From positions 1 through 8,360 of the forward strand of contig DATDXV010000019.1 of assembly GCA_035289205.1 (NCBI GenBank): 8,360 bases of DNA, given 5' to 3'. Under the pieces are notes generated by a model. That model made no database searches and was not told where the DNA came from. It was given only the letters and a program-made list of their open reading frames with translations. Shown one piece after another: positions 1 through 6,415 of this stretch. Origin of the DNA: DATDXV01 sp035289205 (lineage in GTDB: Archaea > Aenigmatarchaeota > Aenigmatarchaeia > Aenigmatarchaeales > DATDXV01). Made by a program: the position numbers and the translations under genes. The stretch's first letter is position 1. Each line of letters starts with the position of its first letter.

Positions 1-99
1 GACAAGGTTCATGTAATGGTGGACGGTAGGATTGTCAAATCGGGCGGCTCTGAGCTTGTAAAGCAGATAGAAGAGCATGGCTATGGGGTGTTTGCATGA
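1..99 (+). CDS. sufC: SufC, Fe-S assembly ATPase (C-terminal end only)
   Basis: Frame 1 is open from the window edge to a TGA at 97-99 and encodes the last 32 residues of a protein. The tail carries the pattern VMVDGRIVKSGGSELVKQIEEHGYGVF. This matches the C-terminus of SufC, the ABC-type ATPase of the SUF system (E. coli SufC has a very similar GRIVKSG...LVKQLEE.GYG tail). SufC binds SufB and powers cluster assembly in the cytosol. The Walker and signature motifs lie outside the window and cannot be checked. The stop overlaps the sufB start by 4 nt (ATGA), which suggests translational coupling. Identification rests on a short segment but is strongly supported by the next gene. Confidence 0.9.
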   Translation, partial: DKVHVMVDGRIVKSGGSELVKQIEEHGYGVFA

Positions 100-2729
100 A
101 AAAGAGCTTTCTGGACATCAAGCAGGACAAGTTCGTGCCTGACAAGATTGATAGCTATGAACACAAGTTCCAGAAGGGATTGTCAGAAGAGGTTGTCAGA
201 AAGATCTCTGAGATAAAGTCTGAGCCGCAGTGGATGCTTGACTACAGGCTGAAAGCTCTTGCACAGTTCAGGGAGATGGCCGCGCCGCAGTGGGTTCCGA
301 GGGTAAATGAGGTTGATTTCGATTCCATAACTTACTATCTGAGCACATCTGAGAAGCAGGCCACAAAATGGGAGGACGTTCCTGAGAACATAAAGAAGAC
401 ATTCGAGAGGCTTGGAATACCTGAGGCGGAAAGAAAATTCTTAGCGGGAGCGGGAGCGCAGTATGAAAGCAACATGATCTACCATAAGCTCAGGGAAGAC
501 TTGGAGAAGAAGGGCGTGATCTTCTGCGACATGAACACAGCTGTAAAGGAGCATCCTGAGATTGTAAAGAAATACTTCGGAACGGTTGTTCCTTTTAACG
601 ACAACAAGTTCGCTGCATTGAACTGGGCTGTCTGGTCTGGTGGTAGTTTTGTTTATGTTCCCAAAGGGGTCAAGGTTGATCTGCCTCTTCAGGCATATTT
701 CAGAATTAATGAGAGGAATGTCGGTCAATTCGAGAGGACTCTAATCATAGCGGAGGAGGGAGCAGAGGTTCATTACATTGAGGGTTGCAGCGCTCCATCT
801 TATTCAAGCAACTCCCTGCATACAGCTGTTGTGGAGATAATAGCAAAGGCAAATTCGCGTGTTCGTTATACAACCCTGCAGAACTGGGCAACCAACGTCT
901 TCAATTATGTCACAAAGAGGGCATACGCATATGAGAACGCTTACGTCGAATGGGTGGATGCTAACGTTGGTTGTCTTGCAAAAGGCACTCCCATTTTTAC
1001 AAATCCTTCCATTAAAAACATAGAAGATATCAATGTAGGTGATAAAGTAATTACTTTCAATGAAAGTACAAAAATGATAGAAACCAAAAAGGTACTTGGT
1101 ACGAAGTTTTCCGGAATAAAACCCGTCTATAGTATAAGTCTAGGAAACGGAAAGAGAGAAATAGATGCAACGCAAAATCATCCCTTTTTAGCAGTTAGAT
1201 ATTTTCCAGACAGAGCATGCAAATTAACTCGCTATGAATTACATTGGAAAAACTTAGAAGAATTGAAGGTAGGAGATTTCGTTTTAGTTGCAAAAGAATT
1301 ACCTGATTTAGGTAAGTCATATGAATTACCTACAATAGAAACAATCAGAAAAATTAAAGGTAGGAACCAATATGGTGCAATATATGATATTGATACAACT
1401 TACAAATATAATAAAATTAAAATTCCATCTGTGACTAATGAGGACATAATGTGGTTGTTCGGTCTAATTGTTGGAGATGGGAATATCGTGATAGAAAAGA
1501 GCAAAAATAGGAATAATAGGTATGGAAGAATTGTATTTTCTATCCCTAGAAAAGATAACGCAAGAGAAAAGCTTTTGAAAATAATGAAAGACATTTTTAT
1601 ATTAGATAAATATTACGAGAGAAAAGACGGCGTATCTATAACATACAACAGTTTACCTTTGGCAGAAACTTTTGAAAAAGCAGGCTTTAAGGGAAATGCA
1701 CATACAAAACGAATCCCTGAGTGGATCTATGGTTTACCGATTAGCCAGAAACGAAGTTTCCTTGCGGGCTATCTAGAAGCTGATGGAAGAATTAATAAAA
1801 ACTCAGCACGTCTTAAGTGTTGTAACAATCAACTTATGGAAGATTTCCAGAAGTTGTGCATCATTTCTGGGATAGAATCCAATAGAATCAAAGAGGAGAT
1901 TGAAATCAAAAAAATAAAGATGAATAAAAATGCAGAAGAAAAAGAATATAGAAGCTATGTGATGCATATAAGTGAATTATTTAAGTTAAGAGAATTTTTC
2001 TCTGAGAAGACTAGAACTAAAGTCCCGATAAAAAAGGAAAATATATTTAAGGAATGGCATTTTACAAGAGGAAGAAGAATGAAACTACCTAGCCATCTTG
2101 CTCTACTTAAGATAACCAAGATAGAAAAAAAGGCAGAAGTTCCGACATATGACATAGAGGTAGAAGGCAGTCACAATTTTGTTGCAAATGGAATATTTGT
2201 CCACAATAGCTATGCGACAGCCAAGTATCCCTCCGTCTATCTTCTAGGCAGAGGCGCGAAGGCTGACATTCTCTCTGTAGCTTTCGCAGGCAAGGGGCAG
2301 ATTCAGGACGCAGGCGCAAAAGCACTGCATTTCGCTCCGAACACCTCTTCGACAATCCTGTCGAAATCTGTTTCAAAGGACGGCGGGAAGACTGTGTTCA
2401 GAGGCCTTGTCCAGGTCTTCAAGGGTGCGAAGAACACGAAGTCTCACATGAAATGCGATGCGCTTCTTTTGGATAAGGATTCCACATCAGACACAATACC
2501 TTCCCTGAAGATCGATGAGGATGAAGTTCAGGTCGGGCATGAGGCTGTTGTAGGAAAGGTTGGAGAAGAGCAGCTATTCTACCTGATGAGCCGTGGCTTC
2601 ACCCAGGAAGAGGCTGTCACAATGATAGTCTCAGGATTTCTGCAGCCATTCACAAAGAAGCTCCCGCTCGAATATGCGATAGAATTCAACAGGCTTATAG
2701 AGCTGGAGATGGAAAATAAAGCGGGGTAA
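96..2729 (+). CDS. sufB: SufB Fe-S cluster assembly protein, interrupted by an in-frame intein
   Basis: The 877-residue precursor is two SufB exteins (1-292 and 705-877) separated by a 412-residue intein (293-704). The joined product would be 465 residues, a normal SufB length. SufB is the core of the SufBC(D) complex that builds Fe-S clusters. Family landmarks include WAVWSGGSFVYVPKGV, HYIEGCSAP, the KYPSVYLLG segment just after the intein, and the GEEQLFYLMSRG...EEA..MIV.GF C-terminal region. Cys787 (KCDAL) and Glu816 (GHEA) correspond to E. coli C405 and E434, the residues tied to cluster assembly. They become 375 and 404 after splicing, and the 29-residue spacing is preserved. The ATG overlaps the sufC stop, with GGGGTG 5 nt upstream as a possible ribosome site. 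No sufD is visible here. sufS follows after 3 nt. Unspliced protein should be non-functional because the intein splits the conserved core. Confidence 0.96.
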   Translation: MKKSFLDIKQDKFVPDKIDSYEHKFQKGLSEEVVRKISEIKSEPQWMLDYRLKALAQFREMAAPQWVPRVNEVDFDSITYYLSTSEKQATKWEDVPENIKKTFERLGIPEAERKFLAGAGAQYESNMIYHKLREDLEKKGVIFCDMNTAVKEHPEIVKKYFGTVVPFNDNKFAALNWAVWSGGSFVYVPKGVKVDLPLQAYFRINERNVGQFERTLIIAEEGAEVHYIEGCSAPSYSSNSLHTAVVEIIAKANSRVRYTTLQNWATNVFNYVTKRAYAYENAYVEWVDANVGCLAKGTPIFTNPSIKNIEDINVGDKVITFNESTKMIETKKVLGTKFSGIKPVYSISLGNGKREIDATQNHPFLAVRYFPDRACKLTRYELHWKNLEELKVGDFVLVAKELPDLGKSYELPTIETIRKIKGRNQYGAIYDIDTTYKYNKIKIPSVTNEDIMWLFGLIVGDGNIVIEKSKNRNNRYGRIVFSIPRKDNAREKLLKIMKDIFILDKYYERKDGVSITYNSLPLAETFEKAGFKGNAHTKRIPEWIYGLPISQKRSFLAGYLEADGRINKNSARLKCCNNQLMEDFQKLCIISGIESNRIKEEIEIKKIKMNKNAEEKEYRSYVMHISELFKLREFFSEKTRTKVPIKKENIFKEWHFTRGRRMKLPSHLALLKITKIEKKAEVPTYDIEVEGSHNFVANGIFVHNSYATAKYPSVYLLGRGAKADILSVAFAGKGQIQDAGAKALHFAPNTSSTILSKSVSKDGGKTVFRGLVQVFKGAKNTKSHMKCDALLLDKDSTSDTIPSLKIDEDEVQVGHEAVVGKVGEEQLFYLMSRGFTQEEAVTMIVSGFLQPFTKKLPLEYAIEFNRLIELEMENKAG
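972..2207 (+). mobile_element. SufB intein with LAGLIDADG homing endonuclease
   Basis: This in-frame insert encodes precursor residues 293-704. Splicing block A starts at Cys293 (CLAKGTPIFTN). Block B has TQNH, Thr359 and His362. Block F is the TYDIEVEGSHNFVANG stretch. Block G is GIFVHN with His703 and Asn704, followed by Ser705 as the +1 nucleophile. This is a complete class 1 intein active site. Two dodecapeptides of a LAGLIDADG endonuclease lie between them: LFGLIVGDG (454-462, Asp461) and LAGYLEADG (556-564, Asp563). Both acidic residues and the reading frame are intact, so homing activity is plausible. Composition differs sharply from the host gene: by hand count, 1381-1440 has 12/60 G+C against 35/60 at 2281-2340. 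Arg codons are 16 AGA to 3 AGG inside and 5 AGA to 9 AGG in the exteins. Recent acquisition is inferred. Other cysteines are Cys375, Cys575, Cys576 and Cys588. Confidence 0.96.
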
Positions 2730-2732
2730 AGC

Positions 2733-3947
2733 ATGTTTGATCCAGTCAAGGTAAGGAAAGACTTTCCTATCTTCAAAAGGAAAATCAATGGAAAGCCATT
2801 AATTTATTTGGACAACGCTGCTACGACCCAAAGGCCAAAGGAAGTTGTAAAAGCGCTTGAGGATTTCTACTTCAATCATAATGCCAATGTTGCTAGGGGT
2901 GTTCATACTCTTGCAGAAGAAGCTACAGAGATGTATGAGAAAGCAAGAGCAACAGTCGCGAAGTTCATCAACGCTGACCCTTCGGAGATAGTCTTTGTCA
3001 GGAACGCAACAGAGGGCATCAACCTGATTGCATACGGATATGCGATGCATGCATTGAATGCAGGGGATGAAATACTTCTGAGCCAGATGGAGCATCACTC
3101 CAACATCGTTCCATGGCAGTTCCTCCAGTCAAAAGGAATAAAATTGAGGTTTGCAGATATTGATGAGGACGGAAAACTAAAGATGCCAGACTGGAATCTA
3201 AATAGCAAAGTAAAGATAGTCAGCATAACACAGGCTTCAAATGTTTTAGGAACAGTCAATCCTGTCAAAGAGATAGCAAAGAGAGCGCATGAGAAAGGTG
3301 CGATAGTTGTTGTGGACGGAGCGCAGTCTGTTCCGCACATGCCTGTGGATGTAAAGGACCTGGATTGCGACTTCCTGGTCTTCTCCGGTCACAAGATGCT
3401 TGCTCCGTTCGGAATAGGAGTTCTTTACGGAAAAAAGAAAATGTTGGAGAAGATGCAACCATTCATGGGCGGAGGGGACATGATAAAGAGTGTTGGCCTG
3501 TTTGAAACAACCTACAACGATGTTCCGCACAAGTTCGAGGCGGGAACTCCGAACATCGCTGACGCCATAGGTTTGGCAGCTGCTGTCGATTATTTGAATA
3601 AACTGGGAATGAAGAGTGTTCAGACGCATGATAGAGAGCTGGTAGAGTATGCAATGAAGAAACTGAGCTCTGTGAAAGGTATAACTATATACGGCCCGAA
3701 AGATTCCAAAGCAAGGAGCGGAGTGATATCATTCAACTTTGCAAACATCCACCCCCACGATCTTTCAGCAATACTGAACAGCAGGGGCATAGCTATAAGG
3801 TCTGGTCATGCATGCGCTCAGCCATTGATGAAGCAGCTGAAAGTCAACAGCGTAGCCAGGATCAGTTTTTATATATACAATACAAAGAAGGACATTGACG
3901 AGCTTGTCAAGGCTTTCGAGTATGTGAGAAAGGTGATGAGACTTTGA
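2733..3947 (+). CDS. sufS: SufS, PLP-dependent cysteine desulfurase (class II NifS-like)
   Basis: This 404-residue fold-type I PLP enzyme would take sulfur from L-cysteine as a persulfide and feed it to the SUF scaffold in the cytosol. The N-terminus (FDPVKVRKDFPIF..KINGKPLIYLDNAATTQRP) is typical of SufS. The Schiff-base lysine is Lys221 in FSGHKM. The aspartate of VVDGAQS binds the PLP pyridine ring, and SQMEHHSNIVPWQ holds the ring-stacking His. The catalytic cysteine is Cys361 in RSGHACAQP, close to E. coli SufS Cys364, and this motif marks class II (SufS) rather than IscS. Length is normal and there is no disruption. The ATG is 3 nt after the sufB stop. The end overlaps the next gene (TTGA), so the block reads as one operon. 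The adjacent U-type gene is the expected sulfur acceptor or scaffold. Confidence 0.96.
   Translation: MFDPVKVRKDFPIFKRKINGKPLIYLDNAATTQRPKEVVKALEDFYFNHNANVARGVHTLAEEATEMYEKARATVAKFINADPSEIVFVRNATEGINLIAYGYAMHALNAGDEILLSQMEHHSNIVPWQFLQSKGIKLRFADIDEDGKLKMPDWNLNSKVKIVSITQASNVLGTVNPVKEIAKRAHEKGAIVVVDGAQSVPHMPVDVKDLDCDFLVFSGHKMLAPFGIGVLYGKKKMLEKMQPFMGGGDMIKSVGLFETTYNDVPHKFEAGTPNIADAIGLAAAVDYLNKLGMKSVQTHDRELVEYAMKKLSSVKGITIYGPKDSKARSGVISFNFANIHPHDLSAILNSRGIAIRSGHACAQPLMKQLKVNSVARISFYIYNTKKDIDELVKAFEYVRKVMRL
3932..3937 (+). promoter_or_regulatory. Shine-Dalgarno GGTGAT that sets the TTG start of the sufU/iscU-like gene
   Basis: GGTGAT lies inside the last codons of sufS, 6 nt before the TTG at 3944. 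It is a perfect complement to the AUCACC part of the conserved archaeal 16S rRNA 3' end. No in-frame ATG exists near the start. The next in-frame ATG falls within GSMKNP, after conserved N-terminal sequence. The site therefore supports TTG as the true initiator and re-initiation after sufS. Confidence 0.75.
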
Positions 3948-4318
3948 ACGATGTGGAAGCGCTTTATCAGGAAGAGATACTTGAAAACTTCAAGCATCCC
4001 AAGAACTATGGCTCTATGAAAAACCCTGATGCCCGTGCGAAAGAAGATAACCCGTTCTGCGGAGATGAGATAGAGATATTTCTGAAGTTTGATAACGGAA
4101 AGGTCTCTGATGTCAAGTTTCAAGGTTCAGGCTGCGCAATTTCCCAGGCATCTGCCTCCTTCCTGACAGAGCACATAAAGAATAAAACAATGGCCCAGCT
4201 GAAGGCAATGGAAGAAGACGAGATGCTTAAGCTCGTAAAGGTTAACCTGAGCATTGTAAGGATGAAATGCGGCCTCTTGGCGTTCTGGGCCTTGAGAAAG
4301 GCTCTTGAAAACAAATAA
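3944..4318 (+). CDS. SufU/IscU-like Fe-S scaffold or sulfur-acceptor protein
   Basis: This 124-residue protein of the IscU/SufU/NifU-N family starts at TTG and overlaps the sufS stop. It begins with the family pattern LYQEEILENFKHPKNYG. All three ligand cysteines are present: Cys39 with Asp41 (PFCGDE), Cys64 (GSGCAIS) and Cys109 (RMKCGLLAFWAL). The protein would accept sulfur from SufS and either carry a nascent cluster or pass sulfur to SufB. It is a hybrid of subfamilies. The residues before the third cysteine (R-x-K-C) are SufU-like, because IscU has His-Cys there. The Cys64-Cys109 spacing of 45, however, resembles IscU (43 in E. coli), not B. subtilis SufU (62), so the SufU-specific insertion is missing. 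Subfamily values are from memory. Whether it binds Zn like SufU or a cluster like IscU is not settled, so no single symbol is given. Confidence 0.92.
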   Translation: MNDVEALYQEEILENFKHPKNYGSMKNPDARAKEDNPFCGDEIEIFLKFDNGKVSDVKFQGSGCAISQASASFLTEHIKNKTMAQLKAMEEDEMLKLVKVNLSIVRMKCGLLAFWALRKALENK

Positions 4319-4328
4319 GCTTTTTAAC
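4319..4328 (+). promoter_or_regulatory. Possible TATA element for the membrane winged-helix gene
   Basis: GCTTTTTAAC sits at the end of the scaffold gene, centred about 26 nt before the ATG at 4350. The clearer promoters at 6527 and 6890 show the same spacing to their start codons. Transcription would begin at or near the ATG, giving a leaderless mRNA. The BRE part (ACAAATAA) is weak, so this is a moderate call, and read-through from the suf operon is also likely. Confidence 0.4.
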
Positions 4329-4349
4329 GACCTCTGCCATATACAGCTT

Positions 4350-5036
4350 ATGAAGTACTTCGGAGCTGCAGTATTCGTACAGCTCTTGTTTTTGTCACAG
4401 CTTGTGATAGCTCAGAACTCTGCTTCTGTCATTATGGACATAGAAAAGGACAGCGTAACAGACGGGGCAGGTTTGAACATAGGGAGACCATTTTCATATA
4501 TAGAAGACCTGGGCTCCAATGAGAAGCTCTTTTCCTTTAGCATTACAGTGCAGAATGCGGTTGATTTCAGTATTAAGATAATCCTGCCAGAAGATGCGAA
4601 AATAATAGACAAAAACGGGCTCCTTGTCTCCAGGCCGGTTTCCATCTCCACGGATGGAAGGAGGATATTCCTCGAATGGTCCAAGGCATTGTCGGAGGGC
4701 GAAGAATATACGATATTCGTCCAATACAAGACTAATGGGTCTTCATCCTCTGATCTGTTTCCTTTGGTTATAGCTGCTATCCTGATCATCGGGCTCGTCA
4801 TAGGATACAGCTGGAAAAGGTTCGAAAAGGAGAAAGCAATATCCCAGATGCTCTCGGAGGACGAGAAGAAGGTTGTAGAACGCATTAGGAAAACAGGGGA
4901 AATGCTGCAGGAGGACATAAAAGAGTCCACAGGATGGTCGAAGACGAAGATATCCAAGATAGTGAGAAGCCTGGAGATGAAGAATGTCATTATAAAAGTT
5001 CCTTACAAGAAGACTAATAAAATAAAAATAAAATAG
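4350..5036 (+). CDS. Membrane-anchored winged-helix transcriptional regulator (COG2512-like)
   Basis: The 228-residue product has four parts. Residues 1-21 are a hydrophobic signal peptide or anchor (KYFGAAVFVQLLFLSQLVIA). Residues about 25-130 form a probably extracytoplasmic beta-rich domain. Residues about 136-153 are a transmembrane helix (LFPLVIAAILIIGLVIGYSW). Residues about 168-228 are a winged helix with LSEDEKKVVERI, LQEDIKESTGWSKTKISKIVRSLE and a basic wing KKTNKIKI. This resembles the archaeal membrane-associated regulators of COG2512, which would sense outside and bind DNA inside. A longer TTG start at 4305 is possible but overlaps the scaffold gene by 14 nt and puts a polar stretch before the signal peptide, so ATG 4350 is preferred. 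The protein has no cysteine, so it cannot hold an Fe-S cluster by Cys ligands. Its target genes are unknown. A link to suf rests only on position. Confidence 0.85.
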   Translation: MKYFGAAVFVQLLFLSQLVIAQNSASVIMDIEKDSVTDGAGLNIGRPFSYIEDLGSNEKLFSFSITVQNAVDFSIKIILPEDAKIIDKNGLLVSRPVSISTDGRRIFLEWSKALSEGEEYTIFVQYKTNGSSSSDLFPLVIAAILIIGLVIGYSWKRFEKEKAISQMLSEDEKKVVERIRKTGEMLQEDIKESTGWSKTKISKIVRSLEMKNVIIKVPYKKTNKIKIK

Positions 5037-5051
5037 GAGGTTGCCCTCCTA
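5015..5051 (-). terminator. Hairpin plus T-tract terminator of the Kazal-domain gene
   Basis: Read on the minus strand, TAGGAGG (5051-5045), the tetraloop GCAA (5044-5041) and CCTCCTA (5040-5034) form a perfect 7-bp stem. It is followed at once by TTTTATTTTTATTTTATTA (5033-5015), 15 T in 19 nt. The stem starts 10 nt after the minus-strand stop. GCAA is a GNRA loop, which would stabilise the RNA hairpin. The T-tract lies inside the last codons of the convergent regulator gene (Asn-Lys-Ile-Lys-Ile-Lys). There is no matching T-tract on the plus strand, so termination should be one-directional. Archaeal terminators mainly need the T-tract, and the role of the hairpin is inferred. Confidence 0.65.
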
Positions 5052-5061
5052 AAAGTTTGGT

Positions 5062-6228
5062 CTACTGATTGGAGGAGTTGCTTTCGCCAGTATTGCTCGT
5101 ATTTGTGTTTTTTGTGCCACATTCGCCAGAGTGCTTTATTTTAACACCAGCCACTTCTGCTTCGCATGAATTTCCATATGTTTTGCCATCAGCGCCGCAA
5201 ACCGGCTGATAAACTGTTACGCAACCGCTGCTAGATTTGTTAGTTTCTCCAGATCTCTTTTTCTTCAGCTCTTCAAGCCTCTCTTTCAGAGCTTCCTTTC
5301 TCTCATCTAGTTTTTCTTTGATCTCTGCCTTCCTTTCTTCTAATTTCTTCTCAATGCCCAAGAATCTTTCACCATTCTTGGCAATTTGTAAGGCAGCGGT
5401 AGCCTGACCCCAGGCTTCTCCATACTTCTTGGCTTCAAAGGCCTCTTTTGCTTTTGCGAGATGCCTTTCAGCATTCTCCAAGTACTTCTCTACGCGCGTT
5501 GCATTTGCAGTTCCAGCCTTCTCCTTTACATTAGCTATAGCCTTTTCAGCGAGGGCTATTTTTTCTTCAACCTTCTCCAGAACATGCTCCCTGAGCTCCT
5601 CCTTGTCCTTTACAACCTTTTCTGCTTTTTCAAGGAACTTGGTGGCAACCTTTGCAGGGACCTCAACAGTAATGGTTTTGTTTCCCACTGCTATTGTCAT
5701 GTTGACAAGTTCTCTGTGCTCTTCGATTCTCTCTGCTATCTTTGTTTGTCTCTCAAGAGATCTCTTTATTGCAGCCTCAAGAGCAGGCTTGGCCTGATCT
5801 GGCGCGCTTTCAAGCACGCGCTGCAAGACGAGCACATGTTTATGCGTCTCATCTGTAACCGTCTCTGCAAAATCTGTTACGTTCTGGCCGCTTGCCACAG
5901 CTTTTTCTTCATCAGAGTCCGCTGAACCTAGTTCGTTCTCGTACTCCTCCTGTAGCTTTGCCACGTACTGGCTTTTACCCTGCTTTGCTAACTCTCTTGC
6001 TTCCGCAAGCCTTTCCTTAGCAAGCTGGTAATGGAGTTTGGCTTTCTGAAGCGAATCGAATGCCAACAAGAGCTGTACATTCTCTACCGCCCTGTCCAAT
6101 CCATATACAGGACTGTCAGGCGTGAATCCAGCTCCAACATCCAATTCCTCAGATGCTTCCTCTGCAGCTGCAACCGGCATTGCTATGACCAATAAAGCCA
6201 TCACCAATGCAATTGCTGCATTTTTCAT
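5062..6228 (-). CDS. Secreted DUF5667-like helical protein with C-terminal Kazal-like domain
   Basis: The product has 388 residues. Residues 1-22 are a clear signal peptide (MKNAAIALVMALLVIAMPVAAA). Next comes GFTPDSPVYGLDRAVENVQLLL, the start of a DUF5667-like domain. Residues about 180-330 are long, charged, Lys/Glu-rich helices, likely coiled coil. Residues 336-370 (5119-5223) are a Kazal-like module: C-x7-C-x10-C-x14-C with YQPVCGADGKTYGN. The last 18 residues are rich in Thr, Ser and Asn. Classical Kazal domains have six cysteines. Here the first and fifth are absent, and these pair with each other, so the loss is consistent. The position equivalent to the inhibitory P1 residue is Thr338. 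At least seven N-x-S/T sequons suit a glycosylated surface protein. No C-terminal membrane anchor is seen. Protease inhibition is possible but unproven. An adhesion or envelope role is equally open. It converges on the regulator gene and diverges from hjc. Confidence 0.88.
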   Translation of the reverse strand: MKNAAIALVMALLVIAMPVAAAEEASEELDVGAGFTPDSPVYGLDRAVENVQLLLAFDSLQKAKLHYQLAKERLAEARELAKQGKSQYVAKLQEEYENELGSADSDEEKAVASGQNVTDFAETVTDETHKHVLVLQRVLESAPDQAKPALEAAIKRSLERQTKIAERIEEHRELVNMTIAVGNKTITVEVPAKVATKFLEKAEKVVKDKEELREHVLEKVEEKIALAEKAIANVKEKAGTANATRVEKYLENAERHLAKAKEAFEAKKYGEAWGQATAALQIAKNGERFLGIEKKLEERKAEIKEKLDERKEALKERLEELKKKRSGETNKSSSGCVTVYQPVCGADGKTYGNSCEAEVAGVKIKHSGECGTKNTNTSNTGESNSSNQ

Positions 6229-6233
6229 TTTTT

Positions 6234-6239
6234 ATCACC
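6234..6239 (-). promoter_or_regulatory. Shine-Dalgarno GGTGAT of the Kazal-domain gene
   Basis: On the minus strand, GGTGAT lies 5 nt before the ATG at 6228. It complements the archaeal 16S rRNA 3' end and fixes the start directly ahead of the signal peptide. This gene therefore has a short leader, unlike the apparently leaderless hjc and ligase genes. Confidence 0.75.
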
Positions 6240-6261
6240 GGAGCGATATTGGTAAACGCGG

Positions 6262-6269
6262 TATATAAC
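6262..6269 (-). promoter_or_regulatory. TATA box of the Kazal-domain gene
   Basis: On the minus strand the sequence reads GTTATATA, centred about 37 nt before the ATG at 6228. With the usual archaeal distance of about 26 nt, transcription would start near 6239-6240, leaving a leader of about 11 nt that just includes the GGTGAT ribosome site. The BRE just upstream is not obvious. Confidence 0.6.
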
Positions 6270-6319
6270 GGAACGTTGGAAACCGTTGATTTCTCAGTTT
6301 TTTATGAGCTTGTTTGCAA

Positions 6320-6346
6320 GAAAGAAGCCATAAAACGGTTTCTTTC
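6320..6346. repeat. 10-bp inverted repeat with 7-nt loop
   Basis: GAAAGAAGCC (6320-6329), loop ATAAAAC, GGTTTCTTTC (6337-6346). All ten positions pair, one as G-T. An overlapping perfect inverted repeat, AAACGG (6333-6338) and CCGTTT (6346-6351), also has a 7-nt centre and would be an alternative fold or an operator. The function is unknown. Confidence 0.5.
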
Positions 6347-6415
6347 CGTTTCTTTAATCTGTTGGACATGGCTTGAGAAATATAGTCTAAAAGAAACATA
6401 CTTTCTGCAATCAAA

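Noticed and set aside
972..2207. The insert in sufB as a separate free-standing gene or an insertion sequence.
   Set aside because: It is in frame with both flanks, has no stop or start of its own at the edges, no terminal repeats and no transposase. It carries complete intein splicing blocks.
4305..4349. TTG start at 4305, extending the regulator by 15 residues.
   Set aside because: It overlaps the scaffold gene by 14 nt and puts polar residues before the signal peptide. The ATG at 4350 has a TATA-like element at the leaderless spacing.
5429..5925. Plus-strand frames of 122 and 154 codons opposite the Kazal gene.
   Set aside because: They are Ser/Phe/Leu-rich mirrors of the Lys/Glu-rich helical coding sequence. 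The minus-strand gene has a signal peptide, promoter, ribosome site and domains.
6267..6287. AACGG...CCGTT inverted repeat near the Kazal-gene TATA box, similar to the arms at 6334-6350.
   Set aside because: The arms are only 5 bp and the centres differ in length (11 and 7 nt). Chance is too likely to call a shared operator.
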